Positions 14,760 to 21,882 of a DNA stretch of 50,141 nt are shown in pieces (position 1 is the first letter of the stretch; every line of letters starts with the position of its first letter). The translations under genes were made by a program, and so were the position numbers. The notes under the pieces were generated by a model. It searched no databases. It was given only the letters and a program-made list of their open reading frames with translations, and was not told the DNA's origin. The stretch is from a virus: IMG/VR virus record IMGVR_UViG_3300045996_002376, positions 1 to 50,141 of that record, one strand, 5' to 3'.

Positions 14760-15155
14760 TCACAGGCGGTCCGGGTAGTCCGGCCCGGCCGCGGTACCGC
14801 CGCCGACGCGCAACGGCCGGCTCGGCGCGGACACCGGCGCCACGACGTTCTGGCGCACGAAGAACGCACCCAACGCCGACACGACCAGCACGACACCGGT
14901 CTCCAGCGTCGGATCCCAGTCCACACCCAGCGTGACGACGAGCGCGAAGACCGCCTTGATCGCGCCGATCAGCATGGGCAGCGCGCGCTCGGCGCTGACG
15001 AACGCCGCGGTGAGGAACCCACCGATCGCGACGGTCGCGGCGGTGGCAGCGCCGTGCACGGGCTCGTCGAGCCGCAGCGTGACGAGCACGCCGAGCATGA
15101 TGGCGACGAGCATCTCGAAGAACACGGCCGGCTCCCGGCCGAAGATCGTGCGCAT
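14760..15155 (-). CDS. Holin-like membrane protein
   Basis: 131 residues with three hydrophobic stretches: VFFEMLVAIMLGVLVTL (11-27), TAATVAIGGFLTAAF (38-52) and MLIGAIKAVFALVVTLGV (61-78), possibly a fourth at VVLVVSALGAFFV (88-100). Last gene of the late operon, overlapping the endolysin stop by one base (TGATG). Position and topology indicate a holin that would permeabilise the membrane for the amidase. It lacks the dual-start motif of lambda S. Confidence 0.7.
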   Translation of the reverse strand: MRTIFGREPAVFFEMLVAIMLGVLVTLRLDEPVHGAATAATVAIGGFLTAAFVSAERALPMLIGAIKAVFALVVTLGVDWDPTLETGVVLVVSALGAFFVRQNVVAPVSAPSRPLRVGGGTAAGPDYPDRL

Positions 15156-16108
15156 CAGTTCTCCTCGTCGTCCACGCCGGTGCGCAGCACGCTGCGCAGG
15201 GCGTCCTGGATCTGGTCGGGGGTGGTGCCCGCGGGGAGCATCGGCGCGAGCGCGGCGGCGAGCTGTGCCACGTCGACCTGCCCGCCGGTCGGCTGCGACC
15301 TGATCGCCGCCAGCAACTTCGCCTCGTCGTCGCCGAGGGTGCCGCCGAGCGCGTCGAGGCGGGCCTCGATCGCGGCGAACCGCGTCGTCATGCGGCGGGT
15401 CAGCTCGTCCACGTAGAAGTCACCGTGCTGCTGGAAGAGCGGCTTCTTCTTGCCGCTGCGCAGATCTTCCAAGCTGATCCCGATGGTGCCCTCGTAGACC
15501 GCAGCGAGGGCGCTGTTCTGGGCGGCGTCCATGTCGGGTGCTTCCTCCTGGTCCAGGTTGGTGCGGCCGTCGCGGTAGTCCGCGGCGAGCCGGTTAACGG
15601 TGGGGATTTCGCGCAAGGCCGCGTCGCCGGGGCATGCCGTCGCGACTTGGTTCGGCGCCTGCCGGTGTCCGCCGGACAGCCCGTAGACGGTCCACCAGCC
15701 CTGCTTGCGTCCGTGCTCGACGAGCCATGCGGTGGCCCGCTGCTGGGCGTCGGTCGGCGGGCGCGTGCTGTAGTCGCCGACCAGCACGATGGCGCGGGCG
15801 ATGTCGTTGCGGCCGCCGGTGTGAGCGCCCTGCCGGCCGACGCCGTGGCCTTCGTAGATCCGGCCGGACGGCATGATGGCGAACGTGTAGGACACGCCGC
15901 CCCCGAACCGCTGCTGGCCAATGTCCTCCAGCGTGCGCATCGCGCGCTCTTCGTCGTCTTCCACGCCGTCGCCGTCGGCGTCGACCCAGGTCAGATCCGG
16001 TGCGACGGTGACGGAGTGGTGGAGCCACAGTTCACGAGCGGGCAGCGGCGATGGTCCGAATCCGGCGGAGTAGCGGGCACCCCATCGGGCGCGGCTGATG
16101 ATGTCCAT
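15155..16108 (-). CDS. Endolysin, N-acetylmuramoyl-L-alanine amidase (Amidase_2/PGRP)
   Basis: 317 residues; cleaves the amide bond between N-acetylmuramic acid and the stem peptide. Amidase_2 landmarks: WLHHSVT (zinc ligand H30), VSYTFAIMPSGRIYEGHG, GAHTGGRNDIARAI, and SGGHRQAPNQVATACPGD with ligands H148 and C159. An insertion DADGDGVEDDE (43-53) looks like an EF-hand-type calcium loop. No classical signal peptide, so export needs the holin. The C-terminal 130 residues are helical, with no recognised wall-binding repeat. ATG 16108 selected because the frame upstream is antisense to plus-strand-like sequence and the RWGAR start is typical. Confidence 0.92.
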   Translation of the reverse strand: MDIISRARWGARYSAGFGPSPLPARELWLHHSVTVAPDLTWVDADGDGVEDDEERAMRTLEDIGQQRFGGGVSYTFAIMPSGRIYEGHGVGRQGAHTGGRNDIARAIVLVGDYSTRPPTDAQQRATAWLVEHGRKQGWWTVYGLSGGHRQAPNQVATACPGDAALREIPTVNRLAADYRDGRTNLDQEEAPDMDAAQNSALAAVYEGTIGISLEDLRSGKKKPLFQQHGDFYVDELTRRMTTRFAAIEARLDALGGTLGDDEAKLLAAIRSQPTGGQVDVAQLAAALAPMLPAGTTPDQIQDALRSVLRTGVDDEEN

Positions 16109-16115
16109 GGTCACC

Positions 16116-16313
16116 TCACGGTGGGTCGGGTTGTTCCGGGGTGAGGTCGCCGACAACCCAGACACGGCCCTCACGGATCTCGGTGCGCACCCGCACCGCC
16201 ACGTCGGTCAGGCCGGCCAGCGCGACGGCCTCCTCCATGCGGGCACGGACCTGCCTGACCGCCTCGTCGACCTCGTCCTGATCCACGTCCTCGGCACCGG
16301 GGGACGACTCCAC
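16116..16313 (-). CDS. Small acidic protein (65 aa)
   Basis: Unknown function. Acidic N terminus (SSPGAEDVDQDEVDEAVRQV), then RVRTEIREGRVWVVGDLTP, a short beta hairpin. Placed between the collagen-like protein and the endolysin with 3- and 7-nt gaps. Confidence 0.6.
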   Translation of the reverse strand: MESSPGAEDVDQDEVDEAVRQVRARMEEAVALAGLTDVAVRVRTEIREGRVWVVGDLTPEQPDPP

Positions 16314-16316
16314 GGC

Positions 16317-17153
16317 TCACCGCCTCGGCACAGGAAGAAGCGGATCCACAGTCGGCGGATCCGCAGTCGTCGGTTGTACGGCAACGACGCACTGCCACGT
16401 GTCCGCGGTGCCGCCGTCGGAGAGCTGGACCCGCAGTTGAGCGAACTGGCCACCGCGTGGGCACAGAACGTCAGGGTTGTCGCGGAGGTAGTCGGCCAGT
16501 GCCGCCCGGATCTCCTCGGCGGTCGGCGTGCGCCCGTCCACGCCGTCACGTCCTGGCTCCCCATCGGCGCCGGGACGTCCGTCCACACCATCGACACCGG
16601 GACGCCCGGTTTCGCCCGGAGGGGGAGGATTGGCGGCGAGATGGCTGGCGACGGCATCGCCGATCTGCTGTGGTGAAGGGCCGAACGCACCCGGACGGGC
16701 GGCGACATATTGGCTGATCGCCGCCGCCATCTGCTCGGCGGTCGGCCGCTCGGGCAGGGTGGCGAGCACCTGCGCGGTGGCGGCGGCGATCAGCGTGCCG
16801 ACGTCGCCGTCCTTCGGATCCGGGATCGGCACCTGCGGCTGACCCCGGCGCGCCAACTCCTCGTTGGCCGCACGCCCTTCGTCCGCGGCGATCTCCGCCA
16901 GCCTGCGCGCCTCCAACACCGACGCCGCGACCTGGTCCTGGCGGCCGTACAGCTGGTACACCGCCACGGCGACCGAGCTGGACACCAACAGCGACACCAG
17001 CACCGACCCCGCCACCATCCACGGCACCCAACGACCGGCCGACCGCCGGGCGGTGGCCTGCGCGGTGTGCTCCACCGCGGCCGCCGTCTCCTCGTGTACG
17101 GCCTCCCGCAGCAGCTCGATCGGGTCGTTCTCGTCCTCGGTGTGGCGACTCAT
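16317..17153 (-). CDS. Membrane-anchored protein with collagen-like repeats (278 aa)
   Basis: A charged N terminus is followed by one transmembrane helix at about 48-70 (MVAGSVLVSLLVSSSVAVAV), a coiled-coil-like region, a helical region rich in Ala/Pro, then about ten Gly-X-Y triplets (GRPGVDGVDGRPGADGEPGR and continuing) near residue 180-210, and a cysteine-containing beta tail. Collagen triplets trimerise many phage fibres, but the N-terminal membrane helix in the lysis region makes this unusual: it could be a surface protein or an envelope-spanning lysis factor. Overlaps the upstream gene by 4 nt. Confidence 0.65.
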   Translation of the reverse strand: MSRHTEDENDPIELLREAVHEETAAAVEHTAQATARRSAGRWVPWMVAGSVLVSLLVSSSVAVAVYQLYGRQDQVAASVLEARRLAEIAADEGRAANEELARRGQPQVPIPDPKDGDVGTLIAAATAQVLATLPERPTAEQMAAAISQYVAARPGAFGPSPQQIGDAVASHLAANPPPPGETGRPGVDGVDGRPGADGEPGRDGVDGRTPTAEEIRAALADYLRDNPDVLCPRGGQFAQLRVQLSDGGTADTWQCVVAVQPTTADPPTVDPLLPVPRR

Positions 17154-17518
17154 CCAACCCCCCTCCCGAGTCGGTCGATGAGGTGCTCGATGCGCATCCG
17201 CTGCTCGGCGAGCAGCACGTCTTTGGCGGCGCTCTCCCGCCTGACCTCGGCGACCTCGGCGGCCAGGCGTTTGGCCTCGATCTGGGCCTCTTCCCGCTCG
17301 CGGCGGGCGTCGTCGATCGCCTCCCGCACCAAGTCGACCGAGCTCTCGACGGCGGGTGGGGTCGGTGTCGAGGCCGCTTCGGGTCGAGTGCTTCGCTTGA
17401 CCCGCTCCACCGCCGCAGGAGCCAGTGCCACACCGAGGGCGACCACGCCGGCGATCGCGGCCAAGGCGATGGCCAGCCACGGCGGGCCGGTGGTCGCGGC
17501 CTGCGCCGTGTAGATCAC
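17150..17518 (-). CDS. Membrane protein with coiled coil (122 aa)
   Basis: N-terminal transmembrane helix at about 8-30 (GPPWLAIALAAIAGVVALGV), then a Pro/Thr-rich hinge and a long coiled coil (VREAIDDARREREEAQIEAK onward to about residue 115). GTG 17518 is preceded by GGGGGG at the right distance. Architecture recalls i-spanin or accessory lysis proteins, but actinomycetes lack an outer membrane, so the role is open. Confidence 0.6.
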   Translation of the reverse strand: MIYTAQAATTGPPWLAIALAAIAGVVALGVALAPAAVERVKRSTRPEAASTPTPPAVESSVDLVREAIDDARREREEAQIEAKRLAAEVAEVRRESAAKDVLLAEQRMRIEHLIDRLGRGVG

Positions 17519-17556
17519 GACGTCCCCCCTCGGATCCGGCGTGATCGGCCAGCGCG

Positions 17557-17931
17557 TCAACGTTCCGATCCGGTCGCGCGTTCGCGACGGTGACGCCACA
17601 GGCCCGACAGGTGAAGAGGAAGCGCCAGCAGCAGGTTGTGTATGGGACTGCCCCATCCGGACAGCTGACCGGCGGGCAAGGACCAGGCGAGGGAACCGCC
17701 CCAGAACAGGAACAGGAACACGGCAACGGCATGGCCGGCGGTGTACTGACGGGCCAGCAGCAGCAACGCTGCTGCCACAAACCCGCCGCCCCACACTGGG
17801 ACTGGCACGCCGAGCGAGCGCACCACCGAGAACGTCGAGCCGGAGTACCACTGCGCTGGGCCGAGCAAGTAGCCCGCCCCCAGCGCGAGGGCGTGGAAGG
17901 CCAGGATGTAGCGGATCGTGGGTGTCAACAT
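17557..17931 (-). CDS. Small polytopic membrane protein (124 aa)
   Basis: Four hydrophobic segments (IRYILAFHALALGAGYLLG, GGGFVAAALLLLARQYTAG, AVAVFLFLFWGGSLAWSL, IHNLLLALPLHLSGLW). ATG 17931 has AGGAGG at a good distance. A second holin or holin regulator is plausible from position next to the lysis cassette; no family recognised. Confidence 0.6.
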   Translation of the reverse strand: MLTPTIRYILAFHALALGAGYLLGPAQWYSGSTFSVVRSLGVPVPVWGGGFVAAALLLLARQYTAGHAVAVFLFLFWGGSLAWSLPAGQLSGWGSPIHNLLLALPLHLSGLWRHRRERATGSER

Positions 17932-18001
17932 CGCCTCCTGTCGAGCGTGAGGCGCTATCCCCGATGTAGCGCAGGGAGATCGACGGGCTGGTGGTGCGGC
18001 G

Positions 18002-18316
18002 CTACTCCACCGCCGGTGGCGCGCCGGCCACCGCGTCGAACACGCTGTTGACCGTGAACTGCAGGTCACCGTCGCTGGACCCGGTGGTGATCACCGGGTT
18101 CGCGGCGACGGCGTGCGCGAACCGTCGCTCGTGCCCGTCGAGGTCCGCGAAGATGTTCGTGGCCAGGAAACGGCGCAGGTTCGACCGCTCCGGCTGGTTC
18201 GGGTCCGCCTGCTCCGCGGCGACCTGCACCGCAGCGACCACCATGGCCGCCCGCACCTTGCGCCGGAACGCCGGGTCGGTTGCGAGGTCTGCGATGTCGA
18301 CCAAGATGCCTGCCAT
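18002..18316 (-). CDS. Hypothetical virion-associated protein (104 aa)
   Basis: Unknown function. Helical N-terminal half (DLATDPAFRRKVRAAMVVAA), then NLRRFLATNIFADLDGHERR. Sits between tail genes and the lysis region, where actinophages often encode small conserved proteins of this size. No membrane segment or metal motif. Confidence 0.7.
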   Translation of the reverse strand: MAGILVDIADLATDPAFRRKVRAAMVVAAVQVAAEQADPNQPERSNLRRFLATNIFADLDGHERRFAHAVAANPVITTGSSDGDLQFTVNSVFDAVAGAPPAVE

Positions 18317-18329
18317 ATCTCCCCGATCT

Positions 18330-18563
18330 CTATGCGATCTTGCCTAGGACGAGCCAGCCGTCAGGGCTGGAACAGTCGATAGCGACGACGTCCCCCGCGA
18401 CGGGGGTGTAGGTGGCCAGCCGGCGCACGGCGATCGACACGCCCTCGACGGTGACCTGCACCCTGTTGCCGGTGGCGCTGCCGGTGACGTTGCCGGTGCG
18501 GCGGGTGCGCTGGTCCAGCCAGCGGGCCAGGACGATCAGGAACGCACGCGCGAACCGATGCAT
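18330..18563 (-). CDS. Small tail-region protein (77 aa)
   Basis: Unknown function. Basic N-terminal helix, then beta-rich RVQVTVEGVSIAVRRLATYT and GDVVAIDCSSPDGWLVLGKI, resembling an OB-like fold of baseplate/tail accessory proteins. ATG 18563 is preferred to GTG 18569 because GAGGTG lies at the right spacing before it. Follows the DUF5047 gene by a few bases. Confidence 0.7.
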   Translation of the reverse strand: MHRFARAFLIVLARWLDQRTRRTGNVTGSATGNRVQVTVEGVSIAVRRLATYTPVAGDVVAIDCSSPDGWLVLGKIA

Positions 18564-18570
18564 GGTCACC

Positions 18571-19653
18571 TCACTCTTCGGGCGGCAGGTCCAGCGACCT
18601 GGTGCCGATCTGCTGCGTGCCTTCCGGGCCGAGCGGGATCGGCACCCGATCCAGGATGATCACTCGTGTGACGCCCTCGTCGACGGCCATCCACACGTCC
18701 CCCGGGTCCGCCGCCGGGTTGACGAAGTTGCTGTAGCTCACCTGCACCGCGGTGCCCTTCGACCGCGCGAGCAGCGCCTGCCCCGCGGTGGTGCACATCC
18801 CGGCGGTGGTGAGCGTGTCGCTGGAGTAGCGGCGTGACTTCCGGCCGAACGGCCCGCCCCACCTGGTGGGGGACAGTGGGTCGTCGTCGGTGACCGTGGC
18901 CATCACCCCGTCCTTACCGACCACGACCCACCGGTTGTAGACCAGCGACGTGTCGAGCACGTCGTCGGCCGTGATGATGTTCGCGGTCGGGCCGGTGCGG
19001 ATCTGCCACACCCACGACGACGACAACACCGGCTGCGGGCGGATCACCCCCGCGCCGAGCCGGTCGAAGTACACCTCCGCGCCGATGCTGAGCGCGAGCT
19101 TTTCCACGCCCTCCCATCGCTCGCGCGGCACCTCGATCTGCGCGGCGACCTGCGCCGATCCCGTCTGGTCGACCACCGCCACACCGGTGCCGAGCGTCTC
19201 CTGGATCAGGCGCCGGATCTCCACCGTGGTCAACGCCCCGGACACCGTCTGCGCCGGCGCGTCGAGCGTGTCGTCGGCCACGACCTTGGACCGGTCGACC
19301 AGCTGCACGGTGGTGTCGTCGGTGACTGGCCGCTGCCGGGAGGTGCGCGCCATGCGGTACCGGCCACACGGCACCCACTCGAACGCACCGGAGCGCAGGC
19401 CGATGCCGTACTCGATCAGCACCTCGCTACCCCACGGTGTGAGCAGATCCGTCGGGCTTTTCGGCCAGTAGGTGGGGTCGGCCTGCAACGTGCCGGTCCA
19501 GCGCACCGAGCTCGTGGCGTCACCCACGACCTGCCCGTCGGAGATCGGCAGTTCCAGCACCCCGAGGCTGGGCGAGTAGATCGTCGCGCGCGCGGACATG
19601 GGGTGGGACTCGTCCAACGCCAGGCGCGCGGCCGAGCTCAGGGCGGTCCACAT
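18571..19653 (-). CDS. Minor tail/baseplate protein, DUF5047-like
   Basis: 360 residues. Elements ISDGQVVGDATSSVRWTGTL, LLTPWGSEVLIEYGI, EWVPCGRYRMARTSRQRPV and VQLVDRSKVVADDTL match the DUF5047 pattern of actinophage tail proteins encoded after the tape measure. Later ADDVLDTSLVYNRWVVVGK and VIILDRVPIPLGPEGT look like hub/gp27-type beta domains. Predicted component of the tail tip. ATG 19653 overlaps the preceding stop. Confidence 0.75.
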   Translation of the reverse strand: MWTALSSAARLALDESHPMSARATIYSPSLGVLELPISDGQVVGDATSSVRWTGTLQADPTYWPKSPTDLLTPWGSEVLIEYGIGLRSGAFEWVPCGRYRMARTSRQRPVTDDTTVQLVDRSKVVADDTLDAPAQTVSGALTTVEIRRLIQETLGTGVAVVDQTGSAQVAAQIEVPRERWEGVEKLALSIGAEVYFDRLGAGVIRPQPVLSSSWVWQIRTGPTANIITADDVLDTSLVYNRWVVVGKDGVMATVTDDDPLSPTRWGGPFGRKSRRYSSDTLTTAGMCTTAGQALLARSKGTAVQVSYSNFVNPAADPGDVWMAVDEGVTRVIILDRVPIPLGPEGTQQIGTRSLDLPPEE

Positions 19654-21062
19654 CACGACACCAGCGCGGACGGCGCGTCCACCGGGTCGAACTCCGCGGT
19701 CAGGATCCACGCGTCCTGCCAGGCCTTACGGCCCTCCGGGTCCTCGGTCAGATCACCGAGCGACACCCAGTCCACCGCGTCGAAGTTGTACTCGGCCGGG
19801 GTGCGTAGCAGCACCGGCTGGCCGTCGTCGAACGTGGCCAGCAGCCACTCCCGCTCCGCCGCCGAGATCGCGTTGAACACCAGCGTGCCGCGCGGTGCCT
19901 GCCTGCGGGCCTCGGTCACCACCACCGGCCGGGTCCGTCCCATCGCGAGATGTCGGCCGCGGCGGATCCCGCGCACCAGCGCGGGCTTGGCCCGCAGGTC
20001 GACCGTCGCCGGTGCCCCCGGCGACGCCGGATGCGTCAGCCACGTCCGTCCCCGGGACTCCAGCACCACCGGCTCCGCGGTCATGCGGCCGCCGATCGCG
20101 GCAGGGTTGGTGAGGATGTAGGTGACCCGCCGATCCAGCGGGCACTCCCCGTCCACGACCTCGACCACGTCGGCCAGCAGGCTCGTGGACAACTCAGGCG
20201 TCCCCATCCACTGGGCGCCGAGCATGTCCCCGTCCACGTACGAGCCGTCGCTGTCCGCGGTCGGTTCGATCAGCACGCGGGTGCCGTCCATGGTGGCCCC
20301 GGCGGGCATGTCGGTCGCGGTGACCCGCAACCCGGTGAGGGTGACCGCCGCGGTCGGGGGCACCAGCACGAGGCGTTGGCGCGCCCACTGCTGAACGCTC
20401 TGCACCACCGAGGACGCAGGAGCCACCACGATCGTCGACGCGGTCGCGACCCCGGCCGCGTCGGCCCAGGTGGCGATCACGCCGAACGCTGAAGGGACGG
20501 CCGACAGCCGCACGTCCAGGGCCACCGTCAGGGTGGACGCTGTGGACACGGAGCGGGGGATGTTCACTTCGCACGTCCCGGCGGCCGCGATAGTGGCGCG
20601 CCACGCCCACGTGTCGGTGCCGGTGGAGATCCGCGACAGGGTCGGCGACCCGGCGCCCGCCGTGTAGCCGGTGAGCACGCCGTCGACCTTCGGGTTGGTG
20701 GACAGGTTCCTGCGGGTCGCCCCGGGCAGGGCGGGGTAGCCGCCGCGGACGAGGGTGATCGTGCCGTCGTCGGTCTGCCGCATCACCTGCAGCCCGACCG
20801 CGTCCGGCCACCACACCAACACCCTGCACACACCGTTGTCGTGGTCGGGGACGACGACGATGCCCCCACCGGGGTAGAGGGCGATGTTGCCGCCGCCGCC
20901 CCACACGAGCACCGACCACGCCTCGACGCCGCGTTCCAGCGTGTAGGAGAACGTCCTCGTGCCGCCGTCCACCGGCGGCGGGATCTGCTGCCCGGGACCG
21001 GGCGGCGGGGTGGTTCCACCGCCCCACGATGTGGCGCCGTAGGCGTCGAGGGACCAGGTCAT
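19653..21062 (-). CDS. Minor tail protein with jelly-roll insert
   Basis: 469 residues. The Gly/Pro-rich N terminus is followed by RRNLSTNPKVDGVLTGYTAG and a beta sandwich up to about 290 resembling carbohydrate-binding jelly rolls in phage tail proteins; this could contact the cell surface. The C-terminal part (TLVFNAISAAEREWLLATFD, QPVLLRTPAEYNFDAVDWVS) resembles the distal tail region of siphovirus Dit-like proteins. Lies between two other minor tail genes. Starts 1 bp before the previous stop. Confidence 0.7.
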   Translation of the reverse strand: MTWSLDAYGATSWGGGTTPPPGPGQQIPPPVDGGTRTFSYTLERGVEAWSVLVWGGGGNIALYPGGGIVVVPDHDNGVCRVLVWWPDAVGLQVMRQTDDGTITLVRGGYPALPGATRRNLSTNPKVDGVLTGYTAGAGSPTLSRISTGTDTWAWRATIAAAGTCEVNIPRSVSTASTLTVALDVRLSAVPSAFGVIATWADAAGVATASTIVVAPASSVVQSVQQWARQRLVLVPPTAAVTLTGLRVTATDMPAGATMDGTRVLIEPTADSDGSYVDGDMLGAQWMGTPELSTSLLADVVEVVDGECPLDRRVTYILTNPAAIGGRMTAEPVVLESRGRTWLTHPASPGAPATVDLRAKPALVRGIRRGRHLAMGRTRPVVVTEARRQAPRGTLVFNAISAAEREWLLATFDDGQPVLLRTPAEYNFDAVDWVSLGDLTEDPEGRKAWQDAWILTAEFDPVDAPSALVS

Positions 21063-21063
21063 G

Positions 21064-21870
21064 TCAGGAGCCCGCGTCCCACAATTCCAGCCGGCGCCCG
21101 TTGCCGGAGAGGGTGACGTTGTTCACCGACTGGGCGCTGAACCCCACGCTGTAGGTGGCGGTCGTCGGCACGGTGAACTGGGCCTCGATGATCAGCGGCC
21201 GGTTGTTCGTGCCGCCGTCGATCGCGTTGTCCCAGATCGCGGTGCCCACGCCGGGTGTGACCGTCGCCCCCGCCTGGTACCGCATCCGCAGTGTCGGGAA
21301 CGCGGGCGGGGCGGCGGCCAGCGAGTAGAGGCCGTGCCACTTCAGCAGATAGGTGGTGTTCGTCGACAGGGTCCGGGTGATGGTTTCCAGCATGGTCTCG
21401 GTGCCGCCCACGGTGTCGGTGCCGCGGGTCGCGGTGTTCAGCAGGCGCGCGAAGCCCTTCCATCCGACGGCCCCGAACTCGACGATGCGGCTGCCCTCGT
21501 CGGCGACCAGCGCGCGCATTCCGTAGTGCGCGTCGGTGGGGAGCGTGGACCGCGCGTAGTAGCCGATGGTGTCGCGGGTCGTGGGTGTGCACCGGAACGC
21601 CGAGCTGTTGCCCCACGCCACGGCGGTGGTGCCTTCACGGCCCCGCACGACGGTGACGTTGTTGGACGCGGCGGCGTGTCCGGTGACCCACACGACCTCT
21701 CGGACGCCCAGCGTGTCGTTGGACAGCACGAGTGGCATGTAGATGCTGGTGCTGTAGTCGGTCGGCAACGCCGCGAACGACGGAGACGTCAGCGTGACGT
21801 CGCTGATCATGGCCTCCGCGCTGAGCTGCCCGAAGAAGTAATCACGCGGGCGCCTGATCTCGTACGCCAT
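21064..21870 (-). CDS. Minor tail protein (268 aa), possible receptor binding
   Basis: Begins AYEIRRPRDYFFGQLSAEAM and contains VVWVTGHAAASNNVTVVRGR with EGTTAVAWGNSSAF, a signature of actinophage minor tail proteins. The C-terminal half (RYQAGATVTPGVGTAIWDNA, FTVPTTATYSVGFSAQSVNN) is a probable beta sandwich. First gene after the tape measure. Attachment role inferred from position. Confidence 0.7.
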   Translation of the reverse strand: MAYEIRRPRDYFFGQLSAEAMISDVTLTSPSFAALPTDYSTSIYMPLVLSNDTLGVREVVWVTGHAAASNNVTVVRGREGTTAVAWGNSSAFRCTPTTRDTIGYYARSTLPTDAHYGMRALVADEGSRIVEFGAVGWKGFARLLNTATRGTDTVGGTETMLETITRTLSTNTTYLLKWHGLYSLAAAPPAFPTLRMRYQAGATVTPGVGTAIWDNAIDGGTNNRPLIIEAQFTVPTTATYSVGFSAQSVNNVTLSGNGRRLELWDAGS

Positions 21871-21882
21871 GGGCAGGGCCTC

